45,735 bases of DNA from Rhodobiaceae bacterium UBA7804 (lineage in GTDB: Bacteria > Pseudomonadota > Alphaproteobacteria > Parvibaculales > Parvibaculaceae). Numbering within the stretch: position 1 is the first letter of the stretch; every line of letters begins with the position of its first letter. Positions 35,286-42,749 of this stretch are shown piece by piece. The position numbers were made by a program, and so were the translations under genes. Location: assembly GCA_002480495.1 (NCBI GenBank), contig DLCG01000012.1:34956-80690 (forward strand), written 5' to 3'. The notes beneath the pieces were generated by a model. That model had not been told where the DNA came from. It ran no database searches and saw nothing but the letters and a program-made list of their open reading frames with translations.

Positions 35286-35306
35286 TGGGACGAGAGGTCA
35301 TAGGAT

Positions 35307-35330
35307 AAAAACCGGGGATAAAATTCCCCG
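35307..35330 (-). terminator. terminator of the SDR gene
   Basis: On the minus strand CGGGGA-6 nt-TCCCCG is followed by GTTTTTAT, 4 nt past the SDR stop. Short stem, so moderate strength. Confidence 0.6.
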
Positions 35331-35333
35331 CGT

Positions 35334-36164
35334 CTAGTCGTCTTTCTTGTCCCCGTCCTTTTTCTTCGCGAGGGGGAGCGCGGTGTAGTTGAGCGAGAGG
35401 CGGCCGCCATCCGCATAGACGGTCTGGCCGGTCATGTAGCTCGCGCCATCGGAGGCGAGGAAGACGGCGATGGAGGCGATTTCGGAAGGCTCGCCGACGC
35501 GGCCGAGCGGCGTGCGCGAGAGGATCGCCTTCTCTGCCTTCGGGTCGATGACGGTGCCCGCCATGGCGGTCTTGATCGTGCCCGGGCCTATGGCGTTCAC
35601 GCGAATGCCATGCGGCGCGAGCGCGAGCGCCATCGCCTCGGTGAGCTGCTTGATGCCGCCCTTCGACGCCGAATAGGCGGCCTGCCCCGGAATGGCGACG
35701 ACGGCATTGATCGACGACATGTTGATGATGGTGCCGGGCGCCCCGCCCTCCTCCACCTGCTGGACCATGCGCTGCGCGACGGCCTGACCGACCAGAAAGC
35801 AGCCCTTGAGGTTGACGCGGATGACGCGATCGAACTCCTCCTCCTCGAGCGAAAGGAAGTCGCTGCCCGTGGAGACGACGCCCGCATTGTTGACGAGGAT
35901 GTCCACGCGCTCGAAGGCATCGGTCGCCGCGCAGACGAGATTGCGCACATCGAGCCGCTCGCCGACATCGCAATAGCGGAAGATCGCCTCTCCGCCGCGG
36001 TCGGCGATCTCGGCGGCAACCTCCTCGCCCGCTTCTTCGTCGACGTCGGCAAGGACAAGCTTTGCGCCTTCATTCGCGAAAGCATGTGCGACGGCGCGGC
36101 CGATGCCGTTCGCCGCGCCTGTCACGATCGCTACCTTGCCGCTGAGCTGGGAACCGGATGCCAT
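35334..36164 (-). CDS. short-chain dehydrogenase/reductase
   Basis: Classical SDR of 276 aa. Cofactor motif VTGAANGIGRAVAHAF; an Asp at ADVDEE suggests NAD preference. Also NNAGVV, catalytic Ser in INMSSINAV, and catalytic YSASK. The C-terminal FLASDGASYMTGQTVYADGG is typical. An unusual Lys/Asp tail (LAKKKDGDKKDD) ends it. Substrate unknown. AAGGAG precedes the ATG at 36164; the longer open frame to 36698 crosses the GIY-YIG element and is not coding. Confidence 0.93.
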   Translation of the reverse strand: MASGSQLSGKVAIVTGAANGIGRAVAHAFANEGAKLVLADVDEEAGEEVAAEIADRGGEAIFRYCDVGERLDVRNLVCAATDAFERVDILVNNAGVVSTGSDFLSLEEEEFDRVIRVNLKGCFLVGQAVAQRMVQQVEEGGAPGTIINMSSINAVVAIPGQAAYSASKGGIKQLTEAMALALAPHGIRVNAIGPGTIKTAMAGTVIDPKAEKAILSRTPLGRVGEPSEIASIAVFLASDGASYMTGQTVYADGGRLSLNYTALPLAKKKDGDKKDD

Positions 36165-36323
36165 GAGATAACTCCTTCTCGCGGGAGGGGGCGTTATAGC
36201 ACCTGTGGCGCCGCGATGGGAGAGCGGCGGTTGCTTCCGCGTGCACAGCTTGTTGACCGGGATATATGGGGAGGAGGCTCGCCCGTATTTCAATAATTGT
36301 GGCAAACAGCCATCCATACATAC

Positions 36324-36355
36324 AGTGTCATCCCGGCACTTGTTGCCGGGACCCA
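36324..36355 (+). repeat. left 32-bp terminal inverted repeat of GIY-YIG element
   Basis: Begins AGTGTCATCCCGGC and ends GCCGGGACCCA; internally palindromic (CCCGGC/GCCGGG). It is identical over all 32 bases to the reverse complement of 36668-36699. Confidence 0.95.
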
Positions 36356-36374
36356 ATCCACCTCTCGCCAGCCA

Positions 36375-36632
36375 ATGAGCTACTTCGTTTACATTCTCGC
36401 CAGCCGCAAACACGGCACGCTCTATATCGGCGTAACGAACGATCTGACACGCCGCGTCCATGAACACCGGCAAGGGACAGGCTCGGCCTTCACGAAAAAA
36501 TACCGTGTCCATCGGCTCGTCTACATGGAGCCTTACGACGATATCGAGTTTGCCATCCAGCGCGAGAAGACCATGAAGGAATGGCCGCGTGTCTGGAAAA
36601 TCCGTCAGATCGAGCGTGACAATCCCGAATAG
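36375..36632 (+). CDS. small GIY-YIG nuclease-domain protein, probably truncated
   Basis: An 85-aa stand-alone UvrC-type GIY-YIG domain: YFVYILASRKHGTLYIGVTNDLTRR gives the YIL...YIGVTND core with catalytic Tyr and Arg, followed by HEHRQGTGSAFTKKY, LVYME and AIQREKTMKEW. The start at 36375 is chosen because the domain begins at once; the frame is open from 36297 but that part runs through the left repeat. The stop is TAG at 36630-36632. Beyond it the frame continues DDLIDKLNG to a second TAG at 36660-36662, so the gene seems to have lost its last residues. Confidence 0.85.
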   Translation: MSYFVYILASRKHGTLYIGVTNDLTRRVHEHRQGTGSAFTKKYRVHRLVYMEPYDDIEFAIQREKTMKEWPRVWKIRQIERDNPE

Positions 36633-36667
36633 GACGACCTCATCGACAAACTGAACGGATAGGCGAG

Positions 36668-36699
36668 TGGGTCCCGGCAACAAGTGCCGGGATGACACT
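36668..36699 (-). repeat. right 32-bp terminal inverted repeat of GIY-YIG element
   Basis: Exact reverse complement of 36324-36355, ending GCCGGGATGACACT. Confidence 0.95.
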
Positions 36700-36728
36700 T
36701 ATTTTTTGCACGCTCATTGCCCTGCCCC

Positions 36729-36740
36729 GCCGGGATGACA
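36729..36740. repeat. solo half-repeat GCCGGGATGACA
   Basis: Twelve bases identical to the outer part of the element's right repeat, 30 nt beyond it and 27 nt before the prpE stop. Confidence 0.6.
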
Positions 36741-36766
36741 ATTTTGTTTTTAGCTCGCTCCCTGCC

Positions 36767-38674
36767 TTACCCCTTCACCAGCCCGGCTTCGGCGAGGGTC
36801 GCCGTGATCTCGTCGAGGATCGCGGGATCGTCGATGGTGGCGGGTGTCGACCATTCGGCGCCGTCGGCGATCTTGCGCATCGTGCCTCGCAGCACCTTGC
36901 CCGAGCGGGTCTTCGGCAGGCGCTTCACGACCATGGCTTTCTTGAAGGCGGCAACGGGACCGATCCGTTCACGGATCATCTGTACGGCCTCCGCCTCGAT
37001 CTCGGCGGCAGCGCGGTCCACGCCCGCATTGAGGACGAGGAAGCCGACCGGCACCTGGCCCTTCATCGCGTCGGCAATGCCGATGACGGCGCATTCGGCA
37101 ACGTCCGGATGTTCGGCGAGTACTTCCTCCATGCCGCCGGTGGAGAGGCGATGGCCCGCGACATTGATGATGTCGTCGGTGCGGCTCATCACATAGAGAT
37201 AGCCGTCCTCATCGAGGAAGCCCGCATCGGCGGTCTTGTAGTAGCCGGGGAACTCCGCGAGATAGCTCTCGCGGAAGCCCGCCTCGTTCTCCCAGAGCGT
37301 CGGCAGGCAGCCGGGCGGCAGCGGCAGCTTCACCACAATGGCGCCAGTCGTGTTGGGGCCCACCTGCCTGCCCGCCTCGTCCACGACATGAATGTCGTAG
37401 CCGGGAAGCGCCACGGAGGGCGAACCGTATTTCACCGGGAGCCGCTCGATCCCCATCGGGTTCGAGACCATGGGCCAGCCCGTTTCCGTCTGCCACCAGT
37501 GGTCGATGACCGGGCGGCCCGAAAGCGCCTTCTCCGCCCACTGGATCGTGTCCGGGTCGGCGCGCTCGCCCGCGAGATAGAGCACCTCGAATTTCGAGAG
37601 ATCGTACTTGCCGACGAGCTCGGCCTTCGGGTCTTCCTTGCGGATGGCGCGGAAGGCGGTGGGCGCGGTGAAGAGCGCCTTCACGCCATGCTCCGCGATG
37701 ATGCGCCAGAAGGTGCCCGCGTCGGGCGTGCCGACGGGCTTGCCCTCGAAGAGGATCGTCGTGCAGCCATGAAACAGCGGCGCATAGACGATGTAGCTGT
37801 GACCCACGACCCAGCCGACATCGGAGGCCGCCCAGAACACATCGCCGGGATCGATGTCGTAGACGTTTTTCATCGACCATTTGAGCGCGACCATATGGCC
37901 GCCATTGTCGCGGACGACGCCCTTGGGCTTGCCGGTCGTGCCGGACGTGTAGAGCACATAGAGCGGATCGGTCGCGGCGACGGGAACGCATGTCGGCTTC
38001 GCGCCCGCTTCCGCCGCCTTGTCCATCTCCTCCTTCCAGTCGAAGTCGCGGCCCGCGACGAGCGCGGCCTTTTCCATTTCGCGCTGGAAGATGATGGTGG
38101 CGCCGACCTTGTGAGCGCTCATTTCGATCGCCTTGTCGAGGAGCGGCTTGTAGGCGACGACGCGGCCGGGCTCGAGCCCGCAGGAGGCCGAGACGATAAG
38201 CTTCGGCTTCGCATCGTCGATGCGCGTTGCGAGCTCCTTCGCGGCGAACCCGCCGAAGACGACGGAATGGATCGCGCCCAGCCGCGCGCAGGCGAGCATG
38301 GCGACGACGGCCTGCGGCACCATCGGCATGTAGATGAGGACGCGGTCGCCTTTCTCTATGCCGTGGCGCTGGAGGACACCGGCAAAGGTGGCGACCTTGT
38401 CGAGAAGCTCCGCATAGGTGAACTTCTTCACGCGGCCGAGCATGGCGCTGTCATAGATGAGCGCCGCCTGATCGCCGCGCCCGCCCTTCACGTGCCGATC
38501 GAGCGCATTCCAGCAGGTGTTCGTCTCCGCGCCGGCGAACCAGCGGGAGAGGCCGTTCTTCTCTTCAAGGACCTGGGTCGCGGGCTTGAACCAGTCGATC
38601 TCCTTTGCGGCCTCCGCCCAGAAGCCTTCCGGATCGCGCTTCCAGCTTTCGTAAGTATCCTTGTAGCGTCCCAT
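36767..38674 (-). CDS. prpE: propionyl-CoA synthetase (PrpE/ACSS3-like)
   Basis: AMP-forming short-chain acyl-CoA synthetase of 635 aa. It has an acetyl-CoA-synthetase-type N-terminus (RYKDTYESWKRDPEGFWAEAA), P-loop YVLYTSGTTGKPKGV, and the HWWQTETGWPMV motif, which favours propionate-type enzymes over acetate ones (WWQTETGG). Also YKTADAGFLDEDGY and VAGHRLSTGGMEE, with Lys593 in KTRSGKVLRG as the adenylation residue. GGGGAGA precedes the ATG. It is flanked on both sides by the GCCGGGATGACA repeats. Confidence 0.9.
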   Translation of the reverse strand: MGRYKDTYESWKRDPEGFWAEAAKEIDWFKPATQVLEEKNGLSRWFAGAETNTCWNALDRHVKGGRGDQAALIYDSAMLGRVKKFTYAELLDKVATFAGVLQRHGIEKGDRVLIYMPMVPQAVVAMLACARLGAIHSVVFGGFAAKELATRIDDAKPKLIVSASCGLEPGRVVAYKPLLDKAIEMSAHKVGATIIFQREMEKAALVAGRDFDWKEEMDKAAEAGAKPTCVPVAATDPLYVLYTSGTTGKPKGVVRDNGGHMVALKWSMKNVYDIDPGDVFWAASDVGWVVGHSYIVYAPLFHGCTTILFEGKPVGTPDAGTFWRIIAEHGVKALFTAPTAFRAIRKEDPKAELVGKYDLSKFEVLYLAGERADPDTIQWAEKALSGRPVIDHWWQTETGWPMVSNPMGIERLPVKYGSPSVALPGYDIHVVDEAGRQVGPNTTGAIVVKLPLPPGCLPTLWENEAGFRESYLAEFPGYYKTADAGFLDEDGYLYVMSRTDDIINVAGHRLSTGGMEEVLAEHPDVAECAVIGIADAMKGQVPVGFLVLNAGVDRAAAEIEAEAVQMIRERIGPVAAFKKAMVVKRLPKTRSGKVLRGTMRKIADGAEWSTPATIDDPAILDEITATLAEAGLVKG

Positions 38675-38767
38675 CGCGCCGCTCTCCCCGCGTTTATGCT
38701 TGTTGGGGAGGTTTTAGCACGGGGAGCGGGGAGATTCATGTGCGAGGCCCATCAACCCATCCACAGA

Positions 38768-38795
38768 TGTCATCCCGGCGAAAGCCGGGATGACA
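38768..38795. repeat. 28-nt palindromic REP-like unit
   Basis: TGTCATCCCGGC-GAAA-GCCGGGATGACA, a perfect 12-bp stem with a GAAA tetraloop, between the divergent prpE and acyl-CoA ligase genes. The arms equal the outer parts of the GIY-YIG element's terminal repeats. Confidence 0.85.
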
Positions 38796-38915
38796 CGTCT
38801 ATTTTGGCTGACGGTCAAGCCAGAGACGGCGAATGTGGGATGCTTGCCGCTCTCCCGCACGCTGGGTAACGTGGGGTCAACTGCCCTTTCCTCCCCGCGC
38901 GCATGAGACAGCCCC

Positions 38916-40544
38916 ATGACGACGAACCCCTATGAAATCGGCCTCGACAGACAAGCGGCGAACCACCAGCCGCTTTCGCCGCTGAGCTTCCTCAAGCGTG
39001 CTGCGGAGGTCTATCCGGAGAAGCTCGCCGTTGTGCACGGGGACCTCCGCCGGAACTATGCGGAGCTTTATGCGCGCTGCCGCAGGCTCGCCTCGGCCAT
39101 CTCCGAACGCGGGATGGGGCTCGGCGACACCGTGGCCGTGATCGCGCCGAACACGCCCGCCATGCTCGAAATGCATTACGGCGTGCCGATGACGGGCGCC
39201 GTTCTCAACACGATCAACACGCGGCTCGACGCGGCGGCGATCGGCTTCATCCTCGATCACGGCGAAGCGAAGATGGTCTTCGTGGACCGGGAGTTTTCCG
39301 GCCTCGTGAAAGAGGCGCTGACCCACGCCAAGGTGAAGCCCGTCGTCATCGACATGGACGACAAGGAATATGACGGGCCAGGGACCCGCATCGGCGAGGC
39401 GGAATACGAGGACTTCATCGCGGGCGGCGACCCGCACTTCAACTGGCAGCTTCCCGCCGACGAATGGCAGGCGATCAGCCTGAACTATACGTCGGGCACG
39501 ACCGGCAACCCGAAAGGCGTCGTCTATCACCATCGCGGCGCGCATCTCCTCGCCATGGGCAACATCGTCACCGCGGGCATGACGGGGGCTTCCGTCTATC
39601 TCTGGACGGTGCCGATGTTCCATTGCAATGGCTGGTGCTTCACCTGGTCATTGAGCGTCGTCGCGGGCACGCATGTGTGCCTGCGCCGCGTGACGGCGGC
39701 GAACATCTTCAACGCCATCGCCGAGCACGGCGTGACGCATATGGCGGGGGCGCCGACCGTGATGGGCTTCCTCATCAATGCGAGTGAGGACGAAAAGAAA
39801 CCGCTTCCGAACACGGTCCATTATTTCGCCGCCGCCGCGCCGCCGCCCGCCGCGACGATCCGCAAGCTCGAGGCGCAGGGCTTCAACGTGATCCATGTCT
39901 ATGGGCTCACCGAAACCTACGGGCCCGCCGTGGTAAACGCCTGGCACGACGAATGGGACGAGCTCGATACGGAGAAGCGCGCGGAGGTGAAGGCGCGGCA
40001 GGGCGTGCCCTATGCCGTGCTGGAAGGACTTTCCGTGCGCGACCCGGAGACGATGGAAGAAGTGCCGCGCGACGGCGAGACCATGGGCGAGGTCATGTTC
40101 CGCGGCAATGTCGTGATGAAGGGCTATCTCAAGAACGAGAAGGCGACGAGGGAAGCCTTTGCGGGCGGCTGGTTTCACTCAGGGGATTTGGGGGTCTGGC
40201 ACGCGGACAACTACATCCAACTGAAGGACCGCTCGAAGGACATCATCATCTCGGGCGGCGAGAACATCTCGTCCCTCGAAGTGGAGGACGTGCTCTACAA
40301 GCATCCCGACATCATCGAGGCGGCGGTGGTGGCCCGGCCCGACGAGAAATGGGGCGAGACCCCTTGCGCTTTCGTGACGCTTCGGAACGGTGCGACGCTT
40401 AGCGAGGCGGACGTCATTGCCTATTGCCGCGAGAAGCTCGCGCATTTCAAATGTCCGAAGACGGTGGTCTTCACGGATCTCCCCAAGACCTCGACCGGCA
40501 AGGTGCAGAAGTTCAAGCTGCGCGAACAGGCGGAGGGGCTTTAG
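38916..40544 (+). CDS. medium/long-chain acyl-CoA ligase
   Basis: AMP-forming ligase of 542 aa activating a carboxylic acid to its CoA ester. Motifs are LNYTSGTTGNPKGVVYHHRGA, the family's VPMFHCNGWCFTWS, VYGLTETYGPAVVNAW, WFHSGDLGVWHADNYIQLKDRSKDIIISGGENISSLEVE and Lys529 in KTSTGKVQKF. It resembles the group containing AlkK and methylmercaptopropionyl-CoA ligase, so chain length or substrate is open. It is divergent from prpE. Confidence 0.9.
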   Translation: MTTNPYEIGLDRQAANHQPLSPLSFLKRAAEVYPEKLAVVHGDLRRNYAELYARCRRLASAISERGMGLGDTVAVIAPNTPAMLEMHYGVPMTGAVLNTINTRLDAAAIGFILDHGEAKMVFVDREFSGLVKEALTHAKVKPVVIDMDDKEYDGPGTRIGEAEYEDFIAGGDPHFNWQLPADEWQAISLNYTSGTTGNPKGVVYHHRGAHLLAMGNIVTAGMTGASVYLWTVPMFHCNGWCFTWSLSVVAGTHVCLRRVTAANIFNAIAEHGVTHMAGAPTVMGFLINASEDEKKPLPNTVHYFAAAAPPPAATIRKLEAQGFNVIHVYGLTETYGPAVVNAWHDEWDELDTEKRAEVKARQGVPYAVLEGLSVRDPETMEEVPRDGETMGEVMFRGNVVMKGYLKNEKATREAFAGGWFHSGDLGVWHADNYIQLKDRSKDIIISGGENISSLEVEDVLYKHPDIIEAAVVARPDEKWGETPCAFVTLRNGATLSEADVIAYCREKLAHFKCPKTVVFTDLPKTSTGKVQKFKLREQAEGL

Positions 40545-40582
40545 GGGAGTCCGACTGAGGTTCACCCTCCCCCTCATACGAA

Positions 40583-40603
40583 ACGCCGGGCTTTGGGCCC
40601 GGC
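40583..40603. terminator. GC hairpin between acyl-CoA ligase and DUF465 genes
   Basis: CGCCGGGC-TTTGG-GCCCGGCG, between two convergent genes. Short T-rich stretches on both sides but no clean tract, so termination in either direction is only moderately supported. Confidence 0.5.
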
Positions 40604-40632
40604 GCTGAAACTCCTGTTTTGTGTCACCGCCT

Positions 40633-40806
40633 TCAGGCGGCGCGTGAAGAAAGCCGTTCGATTTCTTCCTTCAGTCTCAGTTTCTGTTTCTTGAGTTCAG
40701 CGATGCGAAGATCGTCGCTGCTGGGGTGATGTATCTGGTCGTCGATCTCCTGTTCGAGAGCCTTATGTCGATCACGAAGCTCGGCAATGTGAGACTCCAA
40801 AGCCAT
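40633..40806 (-). CDS. DUF465 (YdcH-like) small coiled-coil protein (I)
   Basis: A 57-aa protein: MALESHIAELRDRHKALEQEIDDQIHHPSSDDLRIAELKKQKLRLKEEIERL, the typical DUF465 helical hairpin with a basic KKQKLRLKEEI second helix. Function unknown. The ATG at 40806 follows a GGAC-type site; the very long open frame upstream (to 41712) is antisense to ubiX. Confidence 0.88.
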   Translation of the reverse strand: MALESHIAELRDRHKALEQEIDDQIHHPSSDDLRIAELKKQKLRLKEEIERLSSRAA

Positions 40807-40917
40807 CTCATCCCGTCCTTTCGTTAAGCCAGAGACGACAAAATTGTGACTCCTTTTCGGGCCCTTGTCGAACCTCCTCTCGCAAAAACGGCGAGTTCCG
40901 TGTAAGTCTCTGACGTT

Positions 40918-41580
40918 ATGACCAGAACGCCCGTAAAGACTTCCCGGAACACCGCCGCCCCCCGGCTCATCGTCGGAATCTCCGGCGCATCGGGCGTCGC
41001 CTATGGCGTTAAGGTGCTGGAGCTGCTGAAGGCGGCAGGCGTCGAGACGCATCTCGTGATCACCAGGGCGGCCGAGATGACGCTCGGCTACGAGACCGGG
41101 CTGAAGGCGAAGGATGTCGAGAAGCTCGCGCACACGCGCTACCGCGTGGAAGACATCGGCGCCGCGATTTCGAGCGGTTCCTTCAAGACGCACGGCATGA
41201 TCGTCGCGCCCTGCTCGATCCGCACCATGTCCGAAATTGCGACAGGCGTGACCTCCTCGCTTCTCACGCGCGCAGCCGATGTCGTGCTGAAGGAGCGCCG
41301 CCGCCTCGTGCTGATGGTGCGCGAAACGCCGCTTCACACGGGCCACCTGCGCAGCATGACGCAGCTTTCCGAAATGGGCGCGATCATTGCGCCGCCCGTG
41401 CCGGGGCTCTACGCGCGGCCGAAATCCGTGGACGACCTTGTGACGCAGACGGCCGCCCGTGCGCTCGACCTCTTCGATCTCGACCTCGCCGAAACGAAGC
41501 GGTGGGGAGAGGATCTGAAGGACGGCCGCCGCAGCCCCGTGAAGCGTCCGGCGGGCGAAAGCGGAAAGAGCAAGGGCTGA
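40918..41580 (+). CDS. ubiX: flavin prenyltransferase UbiX
   Basis: Makes prenylated FMN, the cofactor of UbiD-type decarboxylases, for ubiquinone synthesis. The 220-aa product shows RLIVGISGASGVAYGVKVLELL, VAPCSIRTMSEIATG, and LMVRETPLHTGHLRSMTQLSEMGAIIAPPVPGLY. A Lys/Arg-rich tail extends the usual C-terminus. UbiD is not in the window. Confidence 0.96.
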   Translation: MTRTPVKTSRNTAAPRLIVGISGASGVAYGVKVLELLKAAGVETHLVITRAAEMTLGYETGLKAKDVEKLAHTRYRVEDIGAAISSGSFKTHGMIVAPCSIRTMSEIATGVTSSLLTRAADVVLKERRRLVLMVRETPLHTGHLRSMTQLSEMGAIIAPPVPGLYARPKSVDDLVTQTAARALDLFDLDLAETKRWGEDLKDGRRSPVKRPAGESGKSKG

Positions 41581-41662
41581 CGCTTCGCGCTTGTCGCGCG
41601 AGCGGCGGGCACGGTACAACCGTTTCCTCAGGGGGTTTCGCCCTCTCCTTACCGGACAAGAG

Positions 41663-41869
41663 ATGACCGAGCAGGAAGAACAGGAGCTTCGGGCGACGCT
41701 GGCGGGGCTCAAGGAAGAGCATCGCGACCTCGACGATGCGATCTACGCGCTCGAGGCGCTGCCCATGCCGGATCATCTGCAGATCAAGCGGCTGAAGAAG
41801 AAGAAACTGCAGCTTCGCGACCGCATCCAGGAAATCGAGGACATCCTGCTGCCGGACATCATCGCCTGA
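41663..41869 (+). CDS. DUF465 (YdcH-like) small coiled-coil protein (II)
   Basis: A 68-aa protein, TEQEEQELRATLAGLKEEHRDLDDAIYALE then HLQIKRLKKKKLQLRDRIQEIEDILLPDIIA. Same fold as the gene at 40633, with the diagnostic basic KRLKKKKLQLRDRI helix; the two share the family but not close sequence. The start at 41663 is 82 nt after ubiX. The earlier in-frame ATG at 41591 would add an Arg-rich non-family tail. Confidence 0.88.
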   Translation: MTEQEEQELRATLAGLKEEHRDLDDAIYALEALPMPDHLQIKRLKKKKLQLRDRIQEIEDILLPDIIA

Positions 41870-41872
41870 GGC

Positions 41873-42658
41873 TCAGCCGCCGTTGCGCTTCGCCTCGTAC
41901 ATGGCACGGTCGGCGCGGGCCAGAGCATCGTCCGGCCCGTCCTCGCCGGTGAAGGCGACGGCGCCCACGGAGATCGACAGGGAAATTTCCTTGCCCCCGA
42001 AACGAAGCGGCTGACCCGCCACGAGTTCGGCGAGCGATTGGGCCTTCGCCTTTGCATCCGCCTCGTCCGTCCGCACAAGGATGAGGCCGAGTTCATCGCC
42101 CCCGAGACGGCCGGCAATATCGGTTTCGCGGACATGGCCGAGAACGAGCTTCGCCAGATGATGAAGCGCGGCATCGCCCGCCGCATGGCCATGTGCGTCG
42201 TTCACCTGCTTGAAATTGTCGATGTCGAAATAGACGAGGCCCGCCGGATCGCCATAGCGCCGCGCATAGGCGATGACGCGGGAAAGTTCGCGCACGAAGG
42301 CGCGGCGGTTGAGAACCGGGATCAGCGGATCGCGGTCGGCAAGCTCGCTTGCCTCGCGCAGGCGCTCCTGCATGGCGGAGACTTCGCGGCGCAGCTCGGC
42401 CACCTCGCCCATGAGCTGCATCAGGGCGTCGCGGACGCGCGGCGTGAGCTCGGCTTCGGGAATGCCCATGATGCTGGCGCTGTCGCTGACGATGCGCGAG
42501 GACGCCTCGCCGCCGTCGCGCGCGCGGACCCGCTCCCTCGAGGAGAGCGGGGAGACACCGCCCGCAGGCTTGCCGTCACCGATCTTCATCCGCGCCTGCC
42601 GCCTTTCTGGCTTCGATTCGCGCCTCTCAAAATGCCATTCTTCCGCGGGAAGCGCCAT
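41873..42658 (-). CDS. GGDEF-domain protein (diguanylate cyclase)
   Basis: Predicted cytoplasmic cyclic-di-GMP synthase of 261 aa. A poorly conserved N-terminal region and a short coiled coil (VAELRREVSAMQERLREASELA) lead to a GGDEF domain: DRDPLIPVLNRRAF, YFDIDNFKQVNDAHGHAAGD, and the active-site loop reading GGDEL at 186-190 rather than GGDEF. An RETD inhibitory-site motif lies at 177-180. The Phe-to-Leu change is seen in some active cyclases. Start unclear: 42658 (ATG), 42589 (ATG with weak AGGCGG) or a TTG at 42697. Its stop is 3 nt from the convergent DUF465 stop. Confidence 0.88.
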   Translation of the reverse strand: MALPAEEWHFERRESKPERRQARMKIGDGKPAGGVSPLSSRERVRARDGGEASSRIVSDSASIMGIPEAELTPRVRDALMQLMGEVAELRREVSAMQERLREASELADRDPLIPVLNRRAFVRELSRVIAYARRYGDPAGLVYFDIDNFKQVNDAHGHAAGDAALHHLAKLVLGHVRETDIAGRLGGDELGLILVRTDEADAKAKAQSLAELVAGQPLRFGGKEISLSISVGAVAFTGEDGPDDALARADRAMYEAKRNGG

Positions 42659-42674
42659 GCCGTACAGATCCAAA

Positions 42675-42694
42675 ATTGTAACTATCGTAACAAT
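42675..42694. promoter_or_regulatory. palindromic operator candidate, GGDEF / alkyl sulfatase
   Basis: ATTGTAACTATCGTAACAAT, an imperfect palindrome (8 of 10 pairs match, outer five perfect) in the divergent gap, 55 nt upstream of the alkyl sulfatase ATG and just ahead of the GGDEF start. Size and symmetry fit a dimeric repressor site (TetR type or similar); no regulator gene is adjacent. Confidence 0.4.
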
Positions 42695-42749
42695 CAAAAG
42701 AGGGAGCCCCGGCTAGCTTTCCCTCAACCAACAGCCCGAGGGAACGCAC

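Larger units (their letters stand above)
36324..36699. mobile_element. 376-bp inverted-repeat-bounded GIY-YIG element
   Basis: Two perfect 32-bp inverted repeats enclose a single small GIY-YIG nuclease gene. No transposase, and no obvious target duplication in the flanks (left ...CATACATAC, right TATTTTTT...). It lies between the SDR and prpE genes, both pointing away from or into it as ordinary genes. Related palindromes at 36729-36740 and 38768-38795 share the 12-base GCCGGGATGACA unit. Mobility is inferred from the architecture only. Confidence 0.6.

Noticed and set aside
36692..38869. Open frame of 725 codons on the plus strand
   Set aside because: Antisense to the intact prpE gene; composition is Arg/Asp/Leu-rich and shows no domain.
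38816..40835. Shared AAGCCAGAGACG at about 38817 and 40826
   Set aside because: Only 12 bases with no symmetry and unrelated flanks; likely coincidence.
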